Assembly: GCF_001517425.1 (NCBI RefSeq) | Contig: NZ_FBWL01000158.1 | Coordinates: 1-64,000, forward strand | Length of the DNA stretch: 64,000 nt | Source of the DNA: Clostridium sp. C105KSO13 | GTDB lineage: Bacteria; Bacillota; Clostridia; Lachnospirales; Lachnospiraceae | Direction: 5' to 3' | Shown: one piece after another, positions 1 through 7,423 of the stretch | Numbering within the stretch: the first letter of the stretch is position 1 | How the letters are laid out: every line of letters starts with the position of its first letter | Notes under the pieces: model-generated | What the model was told of the DNA's origin: nothing | The model's database searches: none | What the model saw: the letters and a program-made list of their open reading frames with translations, nothing else | Translations under genes and position numbers: made by a program

Positions 1-127
1 TAGGCGCGAAGCGCCGCATTTTTCGAGTAAACTGTCAAGTGTTTTTTGACAAAAAAGTGGGGGATTTTAATAAAAAAGGGATCTGAAAGCCTTGGATTTA
101 CTGGCTTAGAGATTCCGAGAGATTATT
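1..127. other. Unrelated DNA abutting the broken permease gene; probable end of an inserted element
   Basis: The reading frame of the permease on the minus strand stops resembling its family at about position 127 and ends eight codons later. The remaining bases are AT-rich with a short GC hairpin (GGCGC gaa GCGCC, 3-15) followed by a T run, an inverted repeat TGTCAA/TTGACA (33-50) and a 7-base direct repeat AGAGATT (108-114 and 118-124) close to the junction. This looks like the outer end of an insertion sequence or other insert whose body lies left of the window. No transposase is visible, so the identity is inference. Confidence 0.4.
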
Positions 128-1063
128 CAATATTAAGGAGGTAAATATCTGAATTATATAAAACATAAAGGTATGTCCGAAAACTGCCGAGGACAATTGA
201 GATAACACAGTATGGCCCGGAACAATAGCAACCCTTAGATGTATCGCCAGCAGTGAAATGCCGCCGAAGATAAATACAATGATTCCTGCCAGTGTACGTA
301 AAATCATCTTTGCATTTCGTACTGCCGGATCTTTAAAGCTTGGAACCGAATCACTCACTGCTTCTATACCGGACATTGCGGAACAGCCGGAGGAAAATGC
401 TTTTAGCAGCATAAGGACTCCGATTCCTTGTATTGATTCCTTAGGAAACACCCCTGCCGAGTATTCAATAGGGTGAAGGCTGCCGGTTGCCAGTCTGAAG
501 AATCCAACAATAATAAGCATCACCATGGAAAAAATAAAAATATAAGTCGGCAGTCCGAATATTTTCGAAGCTTCTCTTGCCCCCCTGAGATTGATCAGTG
601 TAATAATGGAGGCAAAAATCAGGGAAATCACTACCTTATAGTCGTGAAAAGCCGGAAAGGCAGATACAAGGGCTGCGGTTGAAGATGATATACTGACCGC
701 CACAGTCATGATGTAATCAATAATCAGAGCAGCTGCTGTCAAAAGTGCTGCTTTATTACCAATATTTTCCTGCGCTACCGCATAGGCACCACCGCCCTGC
801 GGGTAGTGATTAATAATCTGCGAGTAAGAAAATACTAAAATAAGTAAGAGAAACAGTATCGGTATGACAACATATGGCACAAAATGAAATGCTGCGGCTC
901 CCACAAGCGGTATAAGAACAAGTAGAATTTCCTCAATCGCATAGGCAACCGAAGATACGGCATCACTGGCCAGTATAGGAAGCCCCCACAACTTTGATAA
1001 TTTTTCATGTGCAAGCTCATTGTTCTTCAATGGTTTGCCTAATAAGACATCTTTAATATTCAC
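98..1063 (-). pseudogene. Truncated KimA/YdaO-type APC family potassium or amino acid permease
   Basis: The protein matches the N-terminal half of the KimA (YdaO) branch of the APC superfamily: LLGKPLKNNE near the start, SDAVSSVAYA, YPQGGGAYAV, and LLKAFSSGCSAMSGIEAVSD. About eight membrane segments are visible. B. subtilis KimA is about 607 residues long and is a high-affinity potassium importer; here only about 321 codons remain and the match stops after a TSLIL motif, followed by eight unrelated residues and a stop. The start is set to GTG at 1063 because GGAGG lies seven bases upstream and the family begins at this point; an upstream in-frame ATG at 1132 has no ribosome-binding site. It is probably non-functional. 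KimA identity is from remembered family sequence; another APC permease is possible. Confidence 0.75.
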
Positions 1064-1145
1064 TTTAAAACCTCCAAAACCTGTATTCAGTTTTATTCTG
1101 CGAAGGCAGCGGGCCAACACAAAGCGCATCAAATCTTAGCCACTA

Positions 1146-1174
1146 AGTATATGAAGTTCCCTTCTGTTTGTCAA
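1146..1174 (-). promoter_or_regulatory. Sigma-A promoter of the broken permease gene
   Basis: On the minus strand TTGACA (1169-1174) and TATACT (1146-1151) are separated by exactly 17 bases. The predicted leader is about 75 nt. No ydaO (c-di-AMP) riboswitch signature is visible in it. Confidence 0.75.
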
Positions 1175-1196
1175 TAGATTTTGAGGAGAATAATAA
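1168..1196 (+). promoter_or_regulatory. Candidate promoter of the hydrogenase-like gene
   Basis: TTGTCA (1168-1173) is followed after 17 bases by TAATAA (1191-1196). Its -35 box is the same seven bases as the -35 box of the divergent permease promoter read on the other strand. Confidence 0.45.
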
Positions 1197-1246
1197 TATA
1201 AAATTTACTTATACTATTAGATAAATATTTAGAAGGGCAGAAATAA

Positions 1247-2479
1247 ATGAAAACATTGGAAGAGTTATACAGCGACATTCTCAATCAGAAAATATCATTG
1301 AAAATTCCATTACCGCCGGAATATGAACCTTATCATCTGGATTGTCTCCTGAAACCACATGATTATGCACCTGTTGTCTTTAATGAACCCTGTGAGAAAT
1401 GCGAATACGAGCGAGCATGTAAAAACAGCTGTATTTTCGATGCAATAGAAGAGGACAGGGATGGAAAGCTGCGTATCAACCCCGACTTATGTACCGGGTG
1501 CGCAGCATGCATAGAAGCATGTAAATCAGAAAAAATTACTGCGGGAAAAGATGTGCTTCCTGCAATGAAAGCTGTCAGAGAAGCGAAAGGCCCTGCCTAT
1601 GTACTGGCCGCTCCGGCGTTTCTGGGACAGTTTAGTGAAGAGGCCACCCCTGGAAAACTGCGCACAGCTTTTCAGGCCCTGGGCTTTACAGGAATGGTCG
1701 AGGTAGCATTGATGGCGGACGTTCTTACCTTAAAAGAGGCACTGGAATTTGACAGGAATGTTCTGGAAATCGGGGATTATCAGCTTACAAGCTGTTGCTG
1801 CCCGGTGTGGATATCCTTGATACGCAGGATATACCATGAATTGATGCCACATGTGCCGGGAGCGGTATCGCCTATGATTGCCTGCGGGCGGATGATAAAA
1901 TTGCTGCACCCGGATGCAGTTACGATTTTTGTAGGGCCCTGCCTGGCAAAGAAAAGCGAGGCAAGAGAACCGGATATCGCCGGAGCGGTGGATTATGTGC
2001 TTACTTTTCAGGAAGTACAGGATATATTTGAAGCGGCAGATATCCATCCCGAGGAAATGGCGGACAATGAGAAGGAGCATTCTTCCCGGGCCGGACGGAT
2101 CTATGCACGCACGGGCGGTGTAAGTGAGGCAGTACAAAAGACTACAGAACAGCTGCGGCCGGACAGGAAGATAAAGGTTCGGGCAGAACAGGCAGATGGA
2201 ATCCCTGCCTGCCGTGAAATGATAAAACGTATACAAAATAAAGAGACAGAGGCAAATTTCTTTGAAGGAATGGGATGCCCCGGGGGGTGTGTGGGAGGTC
2301 CAAGAGTGATTCTGAATAGAGAGGCAGGGCGGCAGCATGTCAATGACTATGGAGAAAAGGCTCCGTTTGCCACACCTCTTGAAAATCCTTATGTAATGAA
2401 ACTACTGGAAGAATCGGGATTTGATACCATAGAAGATCTTATTGAGAAAAGTGATTGGCTTATCCGGGACTTGACATGA
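1247..2479 (+). CDS. [FeFe]-hydrogenase large-subunit-like protein with two [4Fe-4S] clusters
   Basis: This 410-residue protein has an N-terminal ferredoxin part with cysteines at 49, 52, 58, 62 and 82, 85, 88, 92, followed by an H-cluster-like domain. The three hydrogenase signatures are present but divergent: TSCCCPVW (181-188) for the usual TSCCPGW, GPCLAKK (230-236) for MPCTAKK, and GMGCPGGCVGGPR (341-353) without the terminal GGQP. All four cysteines expected to hold the H-cluster can be aligned, so cofactor binding is plausible. It lacks the long N-terminal domains of fermentative HydA and the PAS domain of sensory forms. Start ATG follows AGAAGGG. No maturation genes (hydEFG) are in the window. 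It could be a hydrogenase, a redox sensor or an enzyme of another kind; the activity cannot be told from sequence. Confidence 0.8.
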   Translation: MKTLEELYSDILNQKISLKIPLPPEYEPYHLDCLLKPHDYAPVVFNEPCEKCEYERACKNSCIFDAIEEDRDGKLRINPDLCTGCAACIEACKSEKITAGKDVLPAMKAVREAKGPAYVLAAPAFLGQFSEEATPGKLRTAFQALGFTGMVEVALMADVLTLKEALEFDRNVLEIGDYQLTSCCCPVWISLIRRIYHELMPHVPGAVSPMIACGRMIKLLHPDAVTIFVGPCLAKKSEAREPDIAGAVDYVLTFQEVQDIFEAADIHPEEMADNEKEHSSRAGRIYARTGGVSEAVQKTTEQLRPDRKIKVRAEQADGIPACREMIKRIQNKETEANFFEGMGCPGGCVGGPRVILNREAGRQHVNDYGEKAPFATPLENPYVMKLLEESGFDTIEDLIEKSDWLIRDLT

Positions 2480-2548
2480 GATTTTCCTTCCTCTATGCTT
2501 GGGGTAGAACTGTAGAGAGAAAGCGGACTGATGCGCAGGAGGAAAAAA

Positions 2549-3112
2549 ATGGAGCAAAACACGAAAGGATTTATATATTATTATCCATCAGACATAGGAA
2601 GAATAACTCTTGCCTCGGATGGGAAAAACATTACCGGACTATGGATACAGGGGCAGAAGTATTATGGAAGTACAATGGAAAAGAGCAGTACAGAGGAAAA
2701 TATTGGAGAAGAAATGCGCCCGGTATTTAAGCAGGCAAAGCTATGGCTGGACACTTATTTTTCCGGAAAAGAACCGGAATTCCCCCTGCCTCTGGCACCA
2801 AAAGGAAGCCCTTTTCGTCACAAGGTGTGGAAGATACTCTGTGATATACCTTACGGGCAGGTGGTGACCTATGGAGATATTGCCAAAGCTCTGGCGAAAG
2901 AATTAGGGAAAAAGAACATGTCTGCACAGGCTGTGGGGGGTGCCGTGGGGCACAACCCGATTTCTATTATGATTCCCTGCCACCGTGTGGTAGGTGCGGA
3001 TGGCAGCCTTACGGGATATGCGGGCGGAGTTCACACCAAGGTAAAGCTGCTGGAACTGGAGCGTGCTGATATGGAGGGTCTTTACATTCCGAAGAAAGGA
3101 ACAGCTCTTTAG
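2549..3112 (+). CDS. ogt: Methylated-DNA--protein-cysteine methyltransferase
   Basis: The protein directly removes alkyl groups from O6-alkylguanine, transferring them irreversibly to its own cysteine. The active-site motif PCHRVVGADG places the acceptor at Cys144; it is followed by the conserved LTGYAGG. The ATG at 2549 is chosen over the in-frame ATG at 2531 because AGGAGG (2538-2543) lies just upstream; the 2531 ATG precedes that ribosome-binding site. At 187 residues it has the usual Ogt/MGMT length and no AdaA-type regulatory domain. It follows the hydrogenase-like gene by 69 bases on the same strand and may be co-transcribed. Confidence 0.93.
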   Translation: MEQNTKGFIYYYPSDIGRITLASDGKNITGLWIQGQKYYGSTMEKSSTEENIGEEMRPVFKQAKLWLDTYFSGKEPEFPLPLAPKGSPFRHKVWKILCDIPYGQVVTYGDIAKALAKELGKKNMSAQAVGGAVGHNPISIMIPCHRVVGADGSLTGYAGGVHTKVKLLELERADMEGLYIPKKGTAL

Positions 3113-3195
3113 GCGGGAAGTAATGATAAGGAATGATTTTCCGGGATTGTCATATATTTATTTAACAGATGATATAGAAAAATAAGGATGGATAT

Positions 3196-3804
3196 ATGCA
3201 GGAATTTATCATTCAGGTTATGAATCAGTTTGGATATCTGGGAGTCTGCTTTTTAGTTGCAGTAGAGAACATTTTTCCGCCGATTCCCTCGGAAGTAATT
3301 TTGACCTTCGGGGGGTTTATGACTACATATACGCGATTGACCGTTCCAGGCGTAGTAATATTTTCAACTCTGGGTTCCACAATCGGGGCACTGGTGCTCT
3401 ACTGGGCAGGAACAGCCCTTAGTCCCCAGCGGCTGGATACGCTGATGAAGGGCCGTGCATTTACGTTGCTTGGGTTTGAGAGAGAAGACATGGAGAAAAC
3501 AGTGCAGTGGTTCGATAAGCATGGGAAAAAAGCCATTCTTCTGGGGCGCTGTGTTCCTATTATACGAAGCCTGGTGTCTGTCCCGGCAGGCATGGCACAA
3601 ATCAGCATGCCCCTGTTTCTCACGTATACAATGATTGGAAGTACTGTCTGGAATATTCTGCTCGTGTCCCTGGGAGCAATTCTGGGAGCTTCCTGGGAAA
3701 TCGTTCTGGTATATATAGGAAGATATTCGGCATTTATAAAGGCTGCATTGGTTGTGACAGTACTATTTTTTGTGATTCGGCTTGTGAAAAAGAAAATCAG
3801 CTGA
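3196..3804 (+). CDS. DedA family membrane protein
   Basis: This 202-residue protein has the DedA/SNARE-associated (VTT) fold: the N-terminal ENIFPPIPSEVIL motif (about 24-36), four to five hydrophobic segments, and the conserved arginine-containing stretch GRCVPIIRSLVSVPAG that is needed in E. coli homologs. DedA proteins are linked to lipid flipping, including undecaprenyl phosphate recycling in some members, and to membrane potential homeostasis. Start ATG follows AAGGATG. It is 83 bases downstream of ogt and is the last gene before a repeat-rich gap. Substrate is not predictable from sequence. Confidence 0.88.
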   Translation: MQEFIIQVMNQFGYLGVCFLVAVENIFPPIPSEVILTFGGFMTTYTRLTVPGVVIFSTLGSTIGALVLYWAGTALSPQRLDTLMKGRAFTLLGFEREDMEKTVQWFDKHGKKAILLGRCVPIIRSLVSVPAGMAQISMPLFLTYTMIGSTVWNILLVSLGAILGASWEIVLVYIGRYSAFIKAALVVTVLFFVIRLVKKKIS

Positions 3805-3810
3805 CAGATA

Positions 3811-3921
3811 ACAGTTCAGTCATCAGCTCGATTTCGCTGTGCTTCATCTCGCTGTGGCAGAGCGCTATATGATTTTTCGTCAGCTTACGCATGCGAAAGC
3901 AAGCTTTCTTTTGCATAAGCT
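3811..3921. repeat. Dispersed degenerate repeat, copy A, ending in an imperfect hairpin
   Basis: In the gap between the DedA gene and the DUF5685 gene, 3811-3838 matches 17944-17971 at 22 of 28 bases, and 3827-3865 matches 48195-48233 at 32 of 39 bases. The element continues into an imperfect inverted repeat (3882-3921, arms beginning AGCTTA and ending TAAGCT) around a central GCAAGCTT, a core also found in the hairpin at 48239-48300. No coding capacity is evident. Confidence 0.5.
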
Positions 3922-3958
3922 ATCAAAGATCCGTATGGCTGCACTGTTCTCAAGTTAC

Positions 3959-3987
3959 TTTTCAACTAATAAAATTGGTGTTATAAT
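3959..3987 (+). promoter_or_regulatory. Promoter of the DUF5685/J-domain cassette
   Basis: A consensus TATAAT (3982-3987) with an extended TG one base upstream is preceded by TTTTCA (3959-3964) at 17 bases. The predicted transcript starts near 3994, about 40 bases before the DUF5685 start codon. Confidence 0.6.
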
Positions 3988-4034
3988 AGCACAGTACCGG
4001 AAAAGAAAATATATGGGAGATACGAAGGTGATTT

Positions 4035-4892
4035 ATGTTTGGCTATGTGAAAATTAATGAGCCTGAACTTAAGATGAAGGACTGGAAAAAATATAAGGCC
4101 TATTACTGCGGACTTTGCAGGTCACTGAAAGAGCGGCATGGGAGTTTGGGACAGATGACACTGACCTATGACATGACTTTTGCCGTTATTTTGCTGACTT
4201 CGCTGTATGAGAGTGAGACGAGACTATCCGGCCACAGGTGTAAGGTTCATCCGGTGAAGAAGCAGAATGTGCTCCGGAATGAGATTACAGAATATGCGGC
4301 GGATATGAATGTTATCCTGGCATACTATCACATGAAGGACGACTGGAAAGATGAGAGAAAGGCGGGCGGTTTTGCCGGAACCTATGCTTTGAAAGGAAAG
4401 GCTGAAAAAATTGCTCTTGCCTATCCAAGGCAGAGCCGCACAATTGAGAAAGAATTAAGCCGGCTTTCTGCCTGCGAAAAGGATGGATGCACAGATATAG
4501 ACAGAACTGCAGGCTGCTTTGGCAAGCTGATGTCCGAACTATTTGTGTACAGAGAGGATATGTGGGAAGAGCGCCTGCGGAAAATGGGTTTCTTTCTGGG
4601 AAAGTTTATTTATATTATGGATGCCTACGATGATTTGGAAAAGGATTTGAAGACAGGCAGCTATAACCCCTTAAAAGAGCTGAGCCAAAACGAAGAGTAT
4701 GAAACAAAATGCAGAGAAATGCTCTGTATGATGATTGCGGAATGTACAGCCTCTTTCGAGACACTGCCCTGCCTTCTGGATGTAGACATTCTCAGAAATA
4801 TATTATATGATGGTGTGTGGTCCCGGTATCGGAAGATACAGGAACAAAAGAAGAAAAGCGAGGAAGAAAATCATGACGAAAAACCCATATGA
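4035..4892 (+). CDS. DUF5685 family protein of unknown function
   Basis: The 285-residue soluble protein matches the DUF5685 family by its N-terminus ([12 protein letters not shown], then [14 protein letters not shown]). It contains a CxxC motif at about 30-33 and several other cysteines, so metal or iron-sulfur binding is possible, and a helical C-terminal part with [18 protein letters not shown], which recalls acidic metal or diphosphate-binding helices without being diagnostic. It ends in a charged Lys/Glu tail. The stop overlaps the start of the J-domain gene by 20 bases, so the two are translated together. The biochemical function is unknown; the context suggests a client or partner of the J-domain protein. 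Confidence 0.8.
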   Translation: MFGYVKINEPELKMKDWKKYKAYYCGLCRSLKERHGSLGQMTLTYDMTFAVILLTSLYESETRLSGHRCKVHPVKKQNVLRNEITEYAADMNVILAYYHMKDDWKDERKAGGFAGTYALKGKAEKIALAYPRQSRTIEKELSRLSACEKDGCTDIDRTAGCFGKLMSELFVYREDMWEERLRKMGFFLGKFIYIMDAYDDLEKDLKTGSYNPLKELSQNEEYETKCREMLCMMIAECTASFETLPCLLDVDILRNILYDGVWSRYRKIQEQKKKSEEENHDEKPI

Positions 4893-5541
4893 TGTATTGG
4901 GAGTACCTGCAAATGCATCAGAAGATGAGATAAAGAAGGCATATAGAGATTTGACACGAAAATACCACCCGGATGCGAATGTGAACAATCCTCTGGCTGA
5001 CTTGGCGGAGGAGAAGTTTAAAGAAGTGCAGGAAGCCTATGATGTTATTATGAAAGACCGTGAGCAGGGCGGCAGTGGCTATGCAGGCTACGGCACAGGG
5101 GCCAGTTACGGTGGATTCGGCGGCCGTGGATATCGGCAGAACAGCAGCTCCTACACAGGAGACATGGATGCAGAGATGCAGGCAGCCTATAATTTTATCA
5201 ACGCCAGGCGTTTTCAGGATGCAGTAAATCTGTTGAACAGGATGCCGGATCGTTCGGCTCAGTGGTATTATTTAAGTGCGGCTGCCAATGCGGGAATAGG
5301 CAACAATGTGCTTGCCAGAGACCATGCGGGCCAGGCAGTGAATATGGAGCCAAATAATCCCCAGTACCGGCAGCTTTTAAGTCAGCTGGAGTGGAACAGC
5401 CGAAGATATCAGGGCAATCCTTACGGCGGCGGATACGGCGCAGAAAGTCCTTCCTGCAGTACCGGGAATCTGTGCTGTGACTTATGGTGTGCGGACAGTT
5501 TATGTGAATGTATGGGAGGAGACCTTTGTTCATGCATGTAA
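4873..5541 (+). CDS. J-domain (DnaJ-like) protein with TPR-like middle and cysteine-rich tail
   Basis: An N-terminal J domain (about 4-65) carries the HPD motif at 32-34 that stimulates Hsp70 ATPase. A Gly/Tyr-rich linker (about 67-90) leads to a helical, TPR-like segment (97-175, with [12 protein letters not shown] and [14 protein letters not shown]). The last 28 residues hold eight cysteines, including CC and CxC pairs. It lacks the DnaJ zinc finger and C-terminal substrate domains, so it is a specialised co-chaperone and not the general DnaJ. The start at 4873 follows GAGGAAG; upstream in-frame ATGs lie inside the DUF5685 gene without a ribosome-binding site. The stop overlaps the next gene by ten bases. 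Cysteine tail function (metal, disulfide or lipid anchoring) is open. Confidence 0.82.
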   Translation: MTKNPYDVLGVPANASEDEIKKAYRDLTRKYHPDANVNNPLADLAEEKFKEVQEAYDVIMKDREQGGSGYAGYGTGASYGGFGGRGYRQNSSSYTGDMDAEMQAAYNFINARRFQDAVNLLNRMPDRSAQWYYLSAAANAGIGNNVLARDHAGQAVNMEPNNPQYRQLLSQLEWNSRRYQGNPYGGGYGAESPSCSTGNLCCDLWCADSLCECMGGDLCSCM

Positions 5542-6065
5542 ATGCGAAAAGAGTAGCTTTTGGCGGTCTGATGCTTGCGTTGGCTATTTTGTGTATGGTG
5601 ATGGGCAGTGTGATTGAGAGCAATACGCTTTTTTTGCTGGCAGCGGCATCCTATTTTGTGGGAATTGTTATCCGTGAGGCTGGAATGCTGACAGGACTGA
5701 CGTTTTACCTTGGGGCAGTATTGCTGGGTTTTTTGCTGGCACCTAACAAGTTGTATGTAGTCTCTTTTGCAGCCATGGGTTTTTATATCCTGGCCATAGA
5801 GTTTACTGGGAGACAGCTTGGCAGGAGAACGGACAAAATGAACAGAAGATCTGTATTTTGGGTAGTGAAATATGTAATTTTTAATTTACTTTATATCCCG
5901 GGACTTCTTTTTTTTCAGGAGTTTCTATTTGGGAGAAGTCTGCCTGCTGTATGGATGATCGGTGCAGCTGCAATAGGGCAGATTGCTCTTTGGATATATG
6001 ACAGGGCATATGAATACGTACAGAGACATATATGGGGGAAATTCAGGGGAAGATTATTCTCCTGA
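5532..6065 (+). CDS. Small polytopic membrane protein of unknown function
   Basis: This 177-residue protein has about five hydrophobic segments (roughly 8-28, 31-50, 54-80, 112-135, 140-160) and a basic C-terminus. The start ATG at 5532 follows GGAGG about 11 bases upstream and overlaps the stop of the J-domain gene, so the three genes from 4035 form one translationally coupled unit. The N-terminal pattern [12 protein letters not shown] resembles the start of ECF substrate-binding subunits, but the rest is not diagnostic. I do not recognise a characterised family. Confidence 0.65.
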   Translation: MHVNAKRVAFGGLMLALAILCMVMGSVIESNTLFLLAAASYFVGIVIREAGMLTGLTFYLGAVLLGFLLAPNKLYVVSFAAMGFYILAIEFTGRQLGRRTDKMNRRSVFWVVKYVIFNLLYIPGLLFFQEFLFGRSLPAVWMIGAAAIGQIALWIYDRAYEYVQRHIWGKFRGRLFS

Positions 6066-6091
6066 ATCAGTCGATTGTTGCTGAAATACAT

Positions 6092-6131
6092 CAGGACGGG
6101 TATTTTTTTGGGATATCAGGTCCTGTTTTTT
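6092..6131 (+). terminator. Probable terminator of the DUF5685 cassette
   Basis: Arms CAGGAC (6092-6097) and GTCCTG (6120-6125) close a loop with further partial pairing and are followed at once by six T residues. It lies 27 bases after the membrane protein gene. Confidence 0.55.
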
Positions 6132-6159
6132 GTGTGAAAATAGAAATGGACTAATTACT

Positions 6160-6217
6160 CAATAGAATATATAGATAAAAATTATAAGTAAGAGGAACTT
6201 ATCGCAAAATTCTATTG
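6160..6217. promoter_or_regulatory. Nested inverted repeat upstream of the TudS/ECF operon promoter
   Basis: Perfect outer arms CAATAGAAT (6160-6168) and ATTCTATTG (6209-6217) enclose perfect inner arms ATAAGT (6184-6189) and ACTTAT (6197-6202). The right outer arm overlaps the place of the -35 region of the promoter at 6240-6245. It could be an operator for a regulator or, if transcribed from upstream, a structured leader. No known riboswitch class was recognised. Confidence 0.4.
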
Positions 6218-6245
6218 GAAGCTTTGATATATAAGGTGGTATAAT
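6215..6245 (+). promoter_or_regulatory. Extended -10 promoter of the TudS/ECF operon
   Basis: TATAAT at 6240-6245 is preceded by TG with one intervening base (TGGTATAAT), a typical extended -10. The best -35 candidate is TTGGAA at 6215-6220 with a long 19-base spacer. The start codon is about 25 bases downstream of the predicted start of transcription. Confidence 0.5.
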
Positions 6246-6275
6246 ATGTGCGGATTGGAAAGAAAGGAATAGCCT

Positions 6276-6812
6276 ATGAAAACTCTTTTAGTTGTATCCC
6301 ATTGTATTTTGAACACAGCATCAAAAGTTGCCCAGAATGAAGAGGAGCTTACCGAGGAATATAAGGTGAAAAATAAACTGCTTCATCTTGTTTTGGAGCG
6401 GGACATCCAATTGCTGCAGCTTCCGTGTCCGGAGTTTATTATGTATGGCTCCAGGAGGTGGGGGCATGTGAAGGATCAGTTTTTGCATCCACATTTTCGG
6501 GAAGAAAGCAGAAAAATGTTGGAGCCAGTTTTGCTGCAGCTGGAGGAATACCTGATGTATTCTGAAGAATTTAAAGTACTTGGAGTTGTTTCGGTTGAGG
6601 GAAGTCCAAGTTGTGGCTATAAGCTGACATGTACCGGGGACTGGGGCGGAGAAATAGGAGAGGATCCTCAAAGGCTTGCAGATATACACAATGGCCTGGA
6701 GTTAAAGAAGGAACCGGGAGCATTTATGCAGATACTGAAGGAGGAGCTAGATATAAGGAATATGAACATACCAATCGTGAGCATGGAGGAAGCAATAGAA
6801 AGGCTTTCCTAA
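6276..6812 (+). CDS. TudS-related (DUF523-like) putative desulfidase, CD3072 type
   Basis: The 178-residue protein belongs to the DUF523/TudS group, whose characterised member removes sulfur from thiouracil using a [4Fe-4S] cluster held by three cysteines. Here the likely ligands are Cys10 (SHCILN), Cys51 (LPCPE) and Cys113 (GSPSCGY); Cys119 is additional. The sequence fits the branch that NCBI names after C. difficile CD3072, which sits next to an ECF transporter. The start follows AAAGGAAT. The gene is first in an operon with the S subunit, fused ATPases and T subunit. Substrate is unknown; import followed by desulfuration of a sulfur-containing small molecule is inference from context. Confidence 0.75.
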   Translation: MKTLLVVSHCILNTASKVAQNEEELTEEYKVKNKLLHLVLERDIQLLQLPCPEFIMYGSRRWGHVKDQFLHPHFREESRKMLEPVLLQLEEYLMYSEEFKVLGVVSVEGSPSCGYKLTCTGDWGGEIGEDPQRLADIHNGLELKKEPGAFMQILKEELDIRNMNIPIVSMEEAIERLS

Positions 6813-6847
6813 ATTAGTTGTTAAGTGAATAGGGAGGAGAACTATCA

Positions 6848-7423
6848 ATGAAAAACAGAAAGGTATACGTAACTGCATTTTGCGGGGTAGCAGTTGCCAT
6901 GAACATTGTACTTGGAATTATTACATCCGCTTTGGGAATTCCACTTTATCTGGATACGTTAGGAACGGTATTGTCCGCAGCAATTCTTGGACCGGTACCG
7001 GGCATGATTGTAGGAGCGCTGAGCAATATTATTACAGGGTTAATTTATAGTGTGTCTGACATCCCCTTCTTCCTGGTAAACCTGGCAGTTGGACTCGTTG
7101 TGGGCCTCGTTGCTAAAAAGTTCAATTTTGGACTGATACCCGCAGTTATTACCGGTCTTGCACTGAGCTTTATCTGCCCGGCAATCGGGACACCTATTGG
7201 GATTTTTGTGTATGGAGGACTCAACGGATCATTTTCTGATGTCTTAGTAATGTCTTTGGTAAAAGGTGGGAAAACCATTTTCCAGGCCTCTTTCTTAAGA
7301 AATGTGGCTTCAAATTTAATAGACAAAATTGGGACATGTATAATTGGATGTCTTCTGATCAAGGCAATGCCGATGCGCTTTTTAGAAAACTTTAAAAAGG
7401 ATGCAAAAGAGAGCAGAGTATGA
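6848..7423 (+). CDS. ECF transporter substrate-binding (S) subunit, CD3073 type
   Basis: This 191-residue, six-segment membrane protein has the S-component pattern: an N-terminal short helix, a long first membrane segment, then LDTLGTVLSAAILGPVPGMIVGALSNIITG. S components bind the vitamin-like substrate and dock on the shared energising module. The NCBI family named after CD3073 fits its place directly after the CD3072-type gene. RBS GGAGGAGAA precedes the ATG. Its stop overlaps the ATPase start (ATGA). As the S, A and T subunits are in one operon, this is a dedicated (group I) ECF system rather than one using a shared module. Substrate is not known. Confidence 0.8.
   Translation: MKNRKVYVTAFCGVAVAMNIVLGIITSALGIPLYLDTLGTVLSAAILGPVPGMIVGALSNIITGLIYSVSDIPFFLVNLAVGLVVGLVAKKFNFGLIPAVITGLALSFICPAIGTPIGIFVYGGLNGSFSDVLVMSLVKGGKTIFQASFLRNVASNLIDKIGTCIIGCLLIKAMPMRFLENFKKDAKESRV

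Noticed and set aside
1064-1140. ydaO-type c-di-AMP riboswitch in the leader of the KimA-like gene
   Set aside because: The predicted leader is only about 75 nt and shows none of the conserved elements of that riboswitch.
3839-4057. 72-codon open frame upstream of the DUF5685 gene
   Set aside because: It runs through the dispersed repeat and the promoter, has no ribosome-binding site and resembles no family.
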